From NCBI GenBank assembly GCA_963751425.1, contig CAVVUF010000003.1, positions 434,001-498,000 on the forward strand: a DNA stretch of 64,000 nucleotides, given 5' to 3'. Below the pieces are notes generated by a model, which did no database searches, was not told the origin of the DNA, and saw nothing but the letters and a program-made list of their open reading frames with translations. Origin of the DNA: CAVVUF01 sp963751425. GTDB lineage: Bacteria; Chloroflexota; Anaerolineae; Anaerolineales; UBA4823. This document shows positions 8,843 to 16,766 of the stretch, in pieces. The position numbers and the translations under genes were made by a program. Numbering within the stretch: position 1 is the stretch's first letter; every line of letters begins with the position of its first letter.

Positions 8843-8910
8843 ACAAGGTTCCTTTCGATATAGATTATTTTTGCAACTGTCTTGTCCAAGACAAGCTCTG
8901 GGAGAAAAGA

Positions 8911-8960
8911 ATCCGCTAATCTGCGCCAATCTACGCTAATCTACGCTAATCTACGCTAAT
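8911..8960. repeat. Five 10-bp tandem repeats (CTACGCTAAT type)
   Basis: Three exact CTACGCTAAT units (8931-8960) are preceded by two variants, ATCCGCTAAT and CTGCGCCAAT. The block lies between the permease and GH4 genes. A closely related ~36-bp stretch occurs at 62004-62040, so this is probably one copy of a dispersed repeat. Apart from this repeat nothing else was recognised in the 8843-9019 spacer. Confidence 0.8.
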
Positions 8961-9019
8961 CAATAAACCATCTGCACAGTTCGACGGATTGATTTCTAAT
9001 CCAAAATGATGAGATAGAG

Positions 9020-9918
9020 CTACACACCCTTTAAACCGGTCAGGGTGATGCCTTCGATAAAGTAGCGCTGGGCGACGAAGAACAGGACGATCAGCGGGAA
9101 GCAGGTTGCCAGCGTGGCTGCCATCATCAGGTACCATTTGACCGAGGTGCGGGTGCGGAAAGCGTACAAGCCCATCACCAGGGGATACTGCTTGCTGTTG
9201 CTCAGGTAAATCAGAGGGCCAAAGAAGTCATTCCAGGTCCACATGATGTTGAAGACGGCAATGACCAGCAAGGCGGGCTTGATCAAGGGGACGATGATTT
9301 TCCATAAAATGGCGAAATCATTTGCGCCGTCCACCAGGGCGGCGTCGGTCAGGTCCCAGGGAATGGTCATCATGAACTGGCGCAGCAGGAAGATGTTAAA
9401 AGCAGAGCCAAAAAAGGCCGGGACGATCAGGGGGGCATAGGTGCCCACCCAACCCAACCATTTGAACAAGACATAGGTCGGGATGAGGGTGACGATGCCG
9501 GGCATCATCATGGTTGCCAGCGTAACGATAAACAAGAAATTCCTGCCCGGAAAACGCAAGCGCGCCAAGCCATAGGCAACCACCGTAGAGGAAACCACTG
9601 TGCCAACGGTGGTGGTGATCACGTAAAAAAGTGTGTTTTTGAGCAGAGGCAGGAAGTTAAAAGCAGGGGTAAATAGAGCATCCGGATAATTGCTCCACAT
9701 GATTGGGTTAGGGATCCAGATGAGGGGATCCGTAAAAACCTGGCCTCTTGTTTGAGAGAGGTGATGATCAACCACAAAAAAGGGATAATAAACAGGGCAG
9801 CCACAACCAAAAGGAGCGTATGTGAAAACAGGGATTGAAAGGCATGGCGTACGGCTTTGCGGCGGCGAATACGTGCCATCTCAGGGGAAGCATGAAGTTG
9901 AGCTTGAGTAGAATTCAT
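9020..9918 (-). CDS. ABC sugar transporter permease, MalG/CUT1 type (frameshifted)
   Basis: Two overlapping ORFs, 9619-9918 and 9020-9775, together encode one ~298-residue permease. The first part carries the first membrane segment and ends its homology at SLKQE; the second resumes with QVFTDPLIWIP. A single missing base near 9741-9747 would rejoin them. The EAA loop is present in DAALVDGANDFAILWKIIVPL. The ATG at 9918 has AAGGAGA 6 nt upstream, 10 bp after the partner permease. With the other permease it would form the membrane channel of a sugar importer. If the frameshift is real the transporter is dead; otherwise it is a sequence error. Confidence 0.85.
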
Positions 9919-9928
9919 CGGAATCTCC

Positions 9929-10885
9929 TTACTGCCTCCCACCGGTTTCATAATAGACCCACTGGCTGGATGAACGGATGGTTAGAACCGTGACCAACAC
10001 CAGGACCAGGAACATGACCAGGGCCATGGCAGAGGCATAGCCCATATTGAAATAGCGGAAGGCATTGCGGTAGAGCAGGACCATATACATGAGCATGGAA
10101 TTCAATGGACCTGCCGAGTTGGCACTGCCGGTAGCAACAAAAGCGGTACCGAAAACCTGGAAGGATCCGATGATACCCAGGATCAGGTTGAAGAGAATGG
10201 TGGGAGAGATGAGCGGCAGGGTGACATGCCGAAAGCGCTGCATGGCGTCCGCACCGTCGATCATGGCGGCGTCCATCAGCGATTGGGGGATCTCTTTAAG
10301 CGCTGCCAGGAAGATCAGCATGGATGCTCCAGTGCCCAGCCACAGCGACATGAGGATCAGGGCAGGCTTGGCCCAAACTGCGCTCTGAAACCAGCCGACT
10401 GGTTTCAAGCCGATGGAGCGCAAACCCTCATTGACCAATCCCAACCGGGGGTCCAAAATCACCAACCAGAGCAGGGTGGCTGCCACAGCTGGCACCAGGC
10501 TGGGCAGGTAAAAAGCTGTGCGATAGAAACCAATCCCCGTCAATTTTTGATTGAGCAGCATGGCCAGCAACAAAGCAACGATCAAACTCAAAGGCACTGA
10601 GATCAAGGCGTAGTAGGTGGTATTTTTGACGGAGACCCAAAACAAAGGGTCTTCAAAGAACATGGTTTGGAAGTTCTTCAAACCGACAAACTCAGGCGGC
10701 TTGAGGATGCTGTAATTGGTCATAGCGAAGAAGACGGAAGCGATGGTGGGATAAGCTGTAAAGACCAGCAGCGAGATAATCCAGGGGGAGACAAAGAGGT
10801 AGCCGGTCAGGGATTCTCGCGTACGCCGGGTGAGGTGAAAGCGAGAGGCTCTCACGGAGGATGGGGAGGCAGCGGTTTCGGGCAT
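9929..10885 (-). CDS. ABC sugar transporter permease, MalF/UgpA type
   Basis: 318 residues from the ATG at 10885, chosen because GGAG lies ~5 nt upstream; a GTG 15 nt earlier is possible. Six membrane segments and the EAA loop DAAMIDGADAMQRFRHVTLPL, which docks the ATPase, identify a CUT1-family permease. It is encoded directly before its partner permease (10-bp gap) and after the substrate-binding lipoprotein. No ATPase gene lies in the operon. This is common for CUT1 systems, which share a housekeeping MsmK/MalK-type ATPase encoded elsewhere. Confidence 0.9.
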   Translation of the reverse strand: MPETAASPSSVRASRFHLTRRTRESLTGYLFVSPWIISLLVFTAYPTIASVFFAMTNYSILKPPEFVGLKNFQTMFFEDPLFWVSVKNTTYYALISVPLSLIVALLLAMLLNQKLTGIGFYRTAFYLPSLVPAVAATLLWLVILDPRLGLVNEGLRSIGLKPVGWFQSAVWAKPALILMSLWLGTGASMLIFLAALKEIPQSLMDAAMIDGADAMQRFRHVTLPLISPTILFNLILGIIGSFQVFGTAFVATGSANSAGPLNSMLMYMVLLYRNAFRYFNMGYASAMALVMFLVLVLVTVLTIRSSSQWVYYETGGRQ

Positions 10886-10931
10886 AACGTCTCCATTCAC
10901 ACAAATGTTCCAACTATCCCCTTACCCCTGA

Positions 10932-10990
10932 CCCCTCTCCCATGATCCAGCAAGCTGGGCTGATCCAGCAAGCTGGATTCGGGAGAGGGG
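10932..10990 (-). promoter_or_regulatory. Nested hairpin between binding-protein and permease genes
   Basis: A perfect 10-bp outer stem, CCCCTCTCCC (10932-10941) with GGGAGAGGGG (10981-10990), encloses two copies of TGATCCAGCAAGCTGG (10943-10958 and 10961-10976). Each copy can itself fold as CCAGC-AA-GCTGG. It lies between the stop of the binding-protein gene (11022) and the permease start. Such intercistronic structures usually stabilise the upstream message or partly terminate, so that more binding protein than permease is made. That role is inferred. Confidence 0.65.
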
Positions 10991-11021
10991 GCGATGGGAC
11001 AGTCAGGAATGCAGTACAGAA

Positions 11022-12434
11022 TTACGAGCTCTGCATGGTTTCGTCCAACTTCGCCTGGCAGGTATCCTGGGCCTCTTTGAGGGCCTGCTCAGAGGGCTTA
11101 ACCTTGTGCAAGATCTCATCAATGGCCTGACCGAGCGTAGTTTGGGCAAAATTCTCCACCGGCGAGGTCCACATGAGGGCGGTATCGTTCAGGTAATCGC
11201 TAAAGAATTGGTTGTAATCCTTAGCAGTTTCGAGACCAAACATCGTCTCAACAAGCTTGCAATAGATATCTGCCGGGGCGCCTTTCCAGGCGGGGGTATC
11301 CATGGTGCCTTCCACATACCAGGTGACCCAGCCATCCGTGCACATATACTCGCTGAACAGGAAGCCCTCGTCGGGGTGCGGGGTAGCCTTGGGCAGCGCC
11401 CACCAGTTGGGCCAAAAGCCAGTGATCGATTTCGTGCCCTTGGGACCGACCGGGAATTTGGCAATCTCAAACTCAAAGGGGATTTCCGCATCGGTAGGTA
11501 CCCAAGAACCGCCGGTGGCAAAGGACTCAACGCCCAGGTTGAAAGCACCTCCTGGATAGGTGCTACCCCAGGTAGCGATGACATTGAAGGCTTCAATATC
11601 GCCGCCATACAAATCATCCAGAAAAGAGAGCCACCAGTTCATCAACTCAACGTTGTTTTCGCTGTCAATCAGATATTTGATATTGGCAGGATCGAAGATC
11701 ATGCCACCGTTGAGGCCAGACCAAACCGGGTCAATCCAGCGTTCTGTCCAAGGCACAAAGCCAGCCTGGGCAACCAGCCCGGCGGCATCTTTCTTGGTCA
11801 GCTTGGAAGCAATATCTTTGATTCCATCCCAGGTGGTGGGGAAGTCTTCGCGTTTGGTAGAAAGACCGGCCTCTTCGAACAGCGCTTTGTTAAAGATCAT
11901 CATCCCCGCGCCGGCGGAAGCCGGGAAGCCGAAAGTCTCCCCTTTCCACTGGCAGGATTTGATGGGGCCTTCATAGAAAGCGTCTGCAGTGGCTACCTTG
12001 GCTGAGGCAATATAAGTGTCGATGGCCATCAGGGCGCCCTGAGCACCGAGCTCGGAAGGCGGCGACCAGAGGGTGATGGAATCAGGCGGGTTCCCAGCAG
12101 CAATGCGCGCCAGGAGCACTTCGGTATATTCACCGCCGCCCGGAGGGCCACCGGTGATCTCGAACTCCACATCGATGTTGGGATTGAGGGCCTCAAAATC
12201 CCCAACGATCTTGGGGAAGAGCTCCTGGCAGAGGGGGGTGGAAAACTGGTTCCACCAGGCGATCTTGACCTTTTCGGCGGGAGGGGTGGTCGCTTCAACA
12301 GCAGGGGCCTCCGTGGGGGCTTCGGTGGCTTTCGTGCCGCAAGCGGTCACCAGCGCGGCGCCGCCCACAACCCCAGCCATCTTTAAGAACTGCCGGCGGC
12401 CGAGCAGGGTTTTTGTTTCTTTCTTTTCTTCCAT
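11022..12434 (-). CDS. ABC transporter sugar-binding lipoprotein (CUT1)
   Basis: 470 residues from the ATG at 12434, chosen because GGAGG lies 8 nt upstream. The N-terminus has a Tat-like RRQFLKM motif, a hydrophobic stretch and the lipobox LVTAC, so the mature protein is a lipid-anchored extracytoplasmic protein. A Thr/Glu/Pro-rich linker (TEAPTEAP) follows. The rest is a typical family 1 extracellular solute-binding fold, with VKIAWWNQFS at the start and KSITGFWPNWWALPKAT in the C-terminal lobe. It feeds the two permeases downstream. The intracellular GH4 enzyme suggests that an intact oligosaccharide or glycoside is the ligand. Confidence 0.9.
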   Translation of the reverse strand: MEEKKETKTLLGRRQFLKMAGVVGGAALVTACGTKATEAPTEAPAVEATTPPAEKVKIAWWNQFSTPLCQELFPKIVGDFEALNPNIDVEFEITGGPPGGGEYTEVLLARIAAGNPPDSITLWSPPSELGAQGALMAIDTYIASAKVATADAFYEGPIKSCQWKGETFGFPASAGAGMMIFNKALFEEAGLSTKREDFPTTWDGIKDIASKLTKKDAAGLVAQAGFVPWTERWIDPVWSGLNGGMIFDPANIKYLIDSENNVELMNWWLSFLDDLYGGDIEAFNVIATWGSTYPGGAFNLGVESFATGGSWVPTDAEIPFEFEIAKFPVGPKGTKSITGFWPNWWALPKATPHPDEGFLFSEYMCTDGWVTWYVEGTMDTPAWKGAPADIYCKLVETMFGLETAKDYNQFFSDYLNDTALMWTSPVENFAQTTLGQAIDEILHKVKPSEQALKEAQDTCQAKLDETMQSS

Positions 12435-12537
12435 GATCATTTCCTCCAAAATTTGAGTTTCAAGTAAGATTTTATACGGATGGAACAAGCCATTTCAAAT
12501 TTTTCAAGAATTAATCGACTGTCCTAAACCTCCTTTC

Positions 12538-12560
12538 CTAGATCTTTTTTCTAGATCTAG
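12538..12560. promoter_or_regulatory. CTAGATCT direct repeats before the binding-protein gene
   Basis: CTAGATCT at 12538-12545 and CTAGATCTAG at 12551-12560 flank a T-run at the end of the gntR gene and ~100 bp before the binding-protein start. Each copy is largely self-complementary. This may be a binding site for the GntR protein on the transporter promoter, or part of a weak terminator. The evidence is symmetry and position only. Confidence 0.3.
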
Positions 12561-13276
12561 AGATGCATGCGAAGCTGATATCGCTCAGAGTTGAAGGATG
12601 AACGCGTCATTTCGATGACGATGCCGGTATCCAAAAGGGTAGTTTGTTTGCTGACCAGGATGGCGGCTGGCTGAGGCAGCCCTAAGAGATCGGCTTCCTG
12701 GGACGATACCAGGGTGGCTTCGATGATCGTCTCAGAACGCGCCAGGCGCAGCTTGTACACGTTGCGAAGGACTTCATACAGAGAGCAAGAAGAAAAATCG
12801 TACTCGAGGATATGGGGACAGAGATGATGAGGCAGGTGGGTGAGCTGGACAGCGATCGGCAAATCCCCGGTCAGGCGCAGCCGGTGCAGGCGCACAAGCT
12901 CAGCACCGCGTGGGATATAGAAGACTTCGGACCAATGCTCATCCGCGGGGGTAATGGAGGCTTCCAACACCTGGCTGGCAGCGCGCATGCCGCGCCGCTC
13001 CAAATCTTGGGTAAAGCTGCTTAGAGGCTGCAGCTCTTCCTGAAAAGCGGGCTCGGCCACATAGGTACCCTTTCCTACACTGGAATAAACCAGCCCTGCC
13101 TGAGCCAATTCGCTGAGCGCCTGGCGCACGGTGATGCGGCTGATGCCATACTGCTGGCAAAGCTCGCGTTCTGAAGGGAGACGGTCGTTAGGCCCCAGCT
13201 CGCGGCGGATCACCTGCTCACGCAGCACAGTGGCTAATTGCACATGAAGGGGGATGCTGGAGTCTTTGTTGAGCAT
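12557..13276 (-). CDS. GntR/HutC-family transcriptional regulator with UTRA domain
   Basis: 239 residues. The N-terminal winged helix (~1-75) has the GntR signature LPSERELCQQYGISRITVRQAL and the wing GKGTYV. Residues ~90-235 form a UTRA effector domain (RLHRLRLTGDLPIAVQ, then YEVLRNVYKLRLARSE, then the terminal RSSFNSERYQLR). UTRA domains bind small sugars, sugar phosphates or amino acids and release the repressor. It is the first gene of the unit, facing the same way as the transporter and GH4 genes it probably controls. A palindromic operator candidate lies ~29 bp upstream of its start. Confidence 0.92.
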   Translation of the reverse strand: MLNKDSSIPLHVQLATVLREQVIRRELGPNDRLPSERELCQQYGISRITVRQALSELAQAGLVYSSVGKGTYVAEPAFQEELQPLSSFTQDLERRGMRAASQVLEASITPADEHWSEVFYIPRGAELVRLHRLRLTGDLPIAVQLTHLPHHLCPHILEYDFSSCSLYEVLRNVYKLRLARSETIIEATLVSSQEADLLGLPQPAAILVSKQTTLLDTGIVIEMTRSSFNSERYQLRMHL

Positions 13277-13304
13277 GATCGAGGGCGGTGGATATGACCA
13301 GTTA

Positions 13305-13324
13305 TTACCTAGTATTATAGGTAA
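13305..13324. promoter_or_regulatory. Candidate GntR operator
   Basis: A perfect inverted repeat TTACCTA-N6-TAGGTAA lies 29 bp upstream of the gntR start at 13276. The arm length and spacing suit a dimeric GntR/HutC protein, and the location implies autoregulation of the operon. No other recognisable element was seen in 13277-13383. Confidence 0.65.
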
Positions 13325-13383
13325 AAGAAATAAACTGAGTCAAGTGACTTTCATCCTCATTTGTCTTCAAAACAAACGACCGG

Positions 13384-14178
13384 TCAAAGTGTTCTTTTTT
13401 GGGCAATAAATAAAACGGTCAGATGAGGTTTGGTGATGCATCCGCCGTATTGGCTGTCGATGAGCGCCCCAATCTCTTGAAATAAACGCTTCTTTAGATC
13501 CTCTTCCAGGTTATAGTGGTCTGAATGCGTGTTAAGCAGGGTGAGATATTCAGCCGTCGAATAATTTCTTGACCATGCATAGCGTTTGACCATCACCGGC
13601 TCAAACAGGCCCGTGCGATTGATCTCATTTTCGGTTTTCCGGATATCCTCATCCAGCACAGGAGCGCTGTTCAGATCAGCCCAATCTGGGAGGACCTGGC
13701 GGTAGATCGCCTGCACATCCAGAAAAAAGCCGGTAAAAGGCCGGGGACGATAGTTCCAAAATAAGGCGATATGTCCGATATCCGTCAGAAGGCTGGCAGC
13801 CTTGGGATACCCGATCTCTGGAGGGATCCAGTGAAAAGCCGTTGCGGAGAGGAGCAACTCAAACTTCTCTTCCCCTGGCTGCCAATCCTCAAAGGAAGTA
13901 CAAATAAAGCGAACTCCAGGAAAATCCTGGCACTTCTGGGCAGCCAGCTTAATCAAACCTGGCCCAATATCCAGGCAAACGATCGAAAAGCCACGCCTGG
14001 CGAAGGGCAAGGTAGCTTGCCCTGAGCCGCAGCCAACCTCCAATATCTTGCCTTTTTGGGGAAATGAAGAAAGCGCGAGAATATCTTCCACCAATGCCTC
14101 TGGATAGGTGGGGCGAACCGCATCATAGTCGAGAGCAACTTGATTAAAAGTGAAGCGGCGATCAGAGATTGGGCTCAC
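13384..14178 (-). CDS. Class I SAM-dependent methyltransferase
   Basis: 264 residues. The SAM-binding motif I is ILEVGCGSGQATLP at ~45-58, with CLDIG as motif II and SATAFHWIP at ~110-118 as post II. The AFHWI pattern is typical of the methyltransferase-11/trans-aconitate-like group that acts on small molecules. A GTG start overlaps the stop of the GH10-like gene (GTGA), and GCGGAG lies just before it, so the two are translationally coupled. The substrate is unknown. Confidence 0.85.
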   Translation of the reverse strand: MSPISDRRFTFNQVALDYDAVRPTYPEALVEDILALSSFPQKGKILEVGCGSGQATLPFARRGFSIVCLDIGPGLIKLAAQKCQDFPGVRFICTSFEDWQPGEEKFELLLSATAFHWIPPEIGYPKAASLLTDIGHIALFWNYRPRPFTGFFLDVQAIYRQVLPDWADLNSAPVLDEDIRKTENEINRTGLFEPVMVKRYAWSRNYSTAEYLTLLNTHSDHYNLEEDLKKRLFQEIGALIDSQYGGCITKPHLTVLFIAQKRTL

Positions 14179-15542
14179 TCCGCAATCAAAACCTCATCAT
14201 TTTTTGCGTGCTCGGACAGGTGAAAGCTGAAGCTTTGGTGCCGGCTGCCTGGACGCCGGAGGATCACTTCGTACTGTCCGAAGAAGCCGCGCAAGGCAAC
14301 CCTGCCGGATTCATCTGTCTGGGTGGTATAGGGCTGCGTCAGCCACTCTCCCTTGATCAAATTCTTCAAGGCTTTGAAGGCTGGCTTGGGTCGATACTCA
14401 GCGTCCACCAGCCCGGCACCCTGGATCCAGATATTGCGGTCTGAGAGGCCCCAGTAGTTGATCGAAACTACAGAAGGATGCCCATAGAAGAGGCGATAAA
14501 GCTGCTCGATATATTCCCCCTGCGCCTCCACCGTCCACAGACCCTTACGCCAGCCGCCCTCAATTTCGAGATCCCAGGCAGGCTGGTGCAGCTCGGTGAT
14601 GTGAATGGGAAGCCCCAACTTCGAATACAACTCCAGGGTCTCCCAGATCTGCTGAGGCCAGAGCCAGTGGTTCACAGGATGCACCTGCAGGCCAATCCCC
14701 GAAACAGGGGCGCGGCGAGCTTGCAGCTCTTGAACCAAATCGTAGAAGCGCTGGCGCACATTGGGATCAATTTCCTGGTTGTAATCGTTGACGATCAAGG
14801 TGGCCTGGGGATTGGCCGCATAAGCCCAGCGGAAGCTTTTCTCCACCCAATCCGCTGCTTCGGAGATTGGGATCTCACGCTTGAAACTGCCAGACACTTC
14901 AATGCCGCGCCATAATGAAACATCGTGGTAGCGCGAGCGGAAAGCGGGGTGAGCGGCCTCATCCCACGAAATGTGGTTCACAGCCTCGTTGGTGACATCC
15001 CAAATCTGAATATCCTTCTGGAAACCTTTGACAATGTTCATCACACGCGCCTGGATCAGGGCCTCTACCGAACCGGAGGGCATCTCGTAAAGCCATTCAG
15101 GGATGCCAGCCGAGTAAGGCCAGACCAACGGGTGACCTTTGGGCGTAACCCCATTGGCGCGGCACCATTCCAAAACAGGCAAGAAGCGCTGTCCCTCCGT
15201 AATCGCGGGTATTTTTTCGTAGGAAGACCAGTAGAAAGGGAAAATGGCAAAGTTAAACAGCTCCAGGAAACGTTCTTTGAATAAGTCTGGATGGACGGAA
15301 GGGTTACCCCACACCAGGTCAAAAATCAAATTACCGAAGAGAAAATCCTGGGTCTTTTGCACGATTTCGACCTCGACCCCAGGAAGCGGATCTCCAGAAG
15401 GGGTTTGCAGGCAGATGCTCGCCTCGCCTTTGCGACAGCGATCTACATTCATGCGGGCTAGCTGTAGGAGAGCTTCTCCTTGCAGTAAATCATCTTGCGA
15501 GGGTTCAAGCGAAACTGGCTGTAGATCTTCAGAAGCGACCAT
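14175..15542 (-). CDS. Glycoside hydrolase family 10-like endo-xylanase, cytoplasmic
   Basis: 455 residues. GH10 features: GHPLVW at 136-141, the acid/base E186 in WDVTNEA, VNDYN at 251-255, and the nucleophile E317 in HITELHQPA. A beta-sandwich-like N-terminal part (~35-70) precedes the barrel, and a C-terminal Ig-like/CBM-like tail (~385-455) follows. No signal peptide is visible, unlike most secreted xylanases, so it probably acts on imported oligosaccharides. The start is the first ATG of the frame at 15542. It overlaps the methyltransferase gene by 4 nt. Substrate preference (xylan oligomers or another beta-1,4-linked glycan) cannot be fixed. Confidence 0.85.
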   Translation of the reverse strand: MVASEDLQPVSLEPSQDDLLQGEALLQLARMNVDRCRKGEASICLQTPSGDPLPGVEVEIVQKTQDFLFGNLIFDLVWGNPSVHPDLFKERFLELFNFAIFPFYWSSYEKIPAITEGQRFLPVLEWCRANGVTPKGHPLVWPYSAGIPEWLYEMPSGSVEALIQARVMNIVKGFQKDIQIWDVTNEAVNHISWDEAAHPAFRSRYHDVSLWRGIEVSGSFKREIPISEAADWVEKSFRWAYAANPQATLIVNDYNQEIDPNVRQRFYDLVQELQARRAPVSGIGLQVHPVNHWLWPQQIWETLELYSKLGLPIHITELHQPAWDLEIEGGWRKGLWTVEAQGEYIEQLYRLFYGHPSVVSINYWGLSDRNIWIQGAGLVDAEYRPKPAFKALKNLIKGEWLTQPYTTQTDESGRVALRGFFGQYEVILRRPGSRHQSFSFHLSEHAKNDEVLIAE

Positions 15543-15601
15543 AATGGATCTCCATTGAGCAGGAAGAGAATAGAACTCACAATTTACACATCGTACTACA
15601 G

Positions 15602-15685
15602 GAAATTATACTGCCAGGTGACCGCCTGAACGATTTCATTTGCCCGCCCGAGCCGGCCAATGGGCTGGTGCTGCAGCATGCGAGC
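15602..15685 (-). pseudogene. Relic of a short-chain dehydrogenase (C-terminal fragment)
   Basis: Read on the minus strand, about 28 codons encode QPIGRLGRANEIVQAVTW. This matches the highly conserved PIGRxGxPEEIAxAVxWL stretch near the C-terminus of SDR enzymes. No start, Rossmann motif or catalytic YxxxK is nearby, so it is a remnant. The rest of the 15543-15719 spacer shows nothing recognisable. Confidence 0.5.
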
Positions 15686-15719
15686 TTCTGCCTAGGGATC
15701 GTGGGCAAGTATAGCAAAT

Positions 15720-16433
15720 TTACCACAGTCCTGGAATTAAACGATACCGAACCCGGCTGGCATATTCAGGATATCCCGGTAGTTCAGCCTGCAGCGTTCG
15801 ATCTTCCAGGGCAGTGCGCACAAAAACGAGGATATTCATCAACCCACCCACTACCAACCCCCACCAGGAACCCAGCATTAAGGGCAGGCAGATGTTGAAG
15901 AATAATGTTCCAAGGTACATGGGATGGCGCACAAACTGGTAAGGACCCTGATCCACCACCTGATGACCACGGTCGTCCTGAATACGCACCCGGCTTGATA
16001 AGAAAGCATTCGCTTGAGAGGCCGCCAATGGCAGCCCAAAGGCAGGAATAAAACCCAATAGTGCCAGCAGACGGATAAAGAGAGGGACTGAAGACCAGCC
16101 AAAACGTCCTGCATCCAGGCCGATGGTGATATATAACCCCAAGGTGAGGAACAAGTTCAAGATCAAGATAAATTGATCCCAACGCTTGACATTTTCTCCT
16201 GGTTGAAATCGTTCTTGGGACAATTCCGGATTGACGCGCAACATCCAAAGAGCGGATATCAGGGAAATATAGAAGTGTGCAAGCCAATAGAACCAGGCAA
16301 TCCACCAATCCAGGCGACCGGCAGGAACGAAAAGGGCGATGAAAAGGACGAGGAACATTCCGGTGATTTGTAAGATCCGCACAATCGCCAGACGAAGGAA
16401 TGATTTGGGGTGGGGGGAAGGCGTTTGGGACAA
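15720..16433 (-). CDS. Isoprenylcysteine carboxyl methyltransferase-family membrane protein
   Basis: 237 residues with about five membrane segments. The C-terminal signature GPYQFVRHPMYLG (~165-177), followed by ALEDRTLQAELPGY and YRLIPGLW, is that of the ICMT/phospholipid methyltransferase family, which binds SAM at the membrane face. Bacterial members have varied or unknown substrates. The start directly abuts the stop of the SdpI-like gene. It forms a three-gene minus-strand operon with that gene and a response regulator. Confidence 0.85.
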   Translation of the reverse strand: MSQTPSPHPKSFLRLAIVRILQITGMFLVLFIALFVPAGRLDWWIAWFYWLAHFYISLISALWMLRVNPELSQERFQPGENVKRWDQFILILNLFLTLGLYITIGLDAGRFGWSSVPLFIRLLALLGFIPAFGLPLAASQANAFLSSRVRIQDDRGHQVVDQGPYQFVRHPMYLGTLFFNICLPLMLGSWWGLVVGGLMNILVFVRTALEDRTLQAELPGYPEYASRVRYRLIPGLW

Positions 16434-16766
16434 TTAATTCAAAGATTTTAGATATTGAAAACTTTTCATGAGCCCTACCGTGAAGGTCACCATAAACACG
16501 GCCAGGCAGCCTAACGCATACGCATCGACGGATATCCCAGGAATGCGATAAAGCAAAATGGCTGCAGCGACAATACTCACCCCGGCAAAGAGCAGCCACC
16601 TGGCAGCGTACCGGTTAACGGCATACCATACTTTCGGATCGGTGAGGGTCTGAGAAACTCGAAAACCGTAAAAAGAATTGGGAGGAATCTTATCGTAGAA
16701 AAGAGGGATGGCTAAGGCGATTAACAGGACCCCGCTGACCAGATAAAGGATCAAAATCGTGGTCAT
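16434..16766 (-). CDS. SdpI-family membrane protein
   Basis: 110 residues with three hydrophobic segments. The segment after the first helix, PPNSFYGFRVSQTLTDPKVW then AVNRYAARWLL, is the SdpI signature. In Bacillus, SdpI confers immunity to the SdpC toxin and acts in signalling; most homologues are uncharacterised envelope proteins. Its ATG overlaps the response regulator stop by 4 nt. Nothing resembling an SdpC toxin lies nearby, so an immunity role is not supported here. Confidence 0.85.
   Translation of the reverse strand: MTTILILYLVSGVLLIALAIPLFYDKIPPNSFYGFRVSQTLTDPKVWYAVNRYAARWLLFAGVSIVAAAILLYRIPGISVDAYALGCLAVFMVTFTVGLMKSFQYLKSLN

Noticed and set aside
11106..12005. 299-codon antisense ORF in the binding-protein gene
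   Set aside because: Shadow frame of a well-supported lipoprotein gene.
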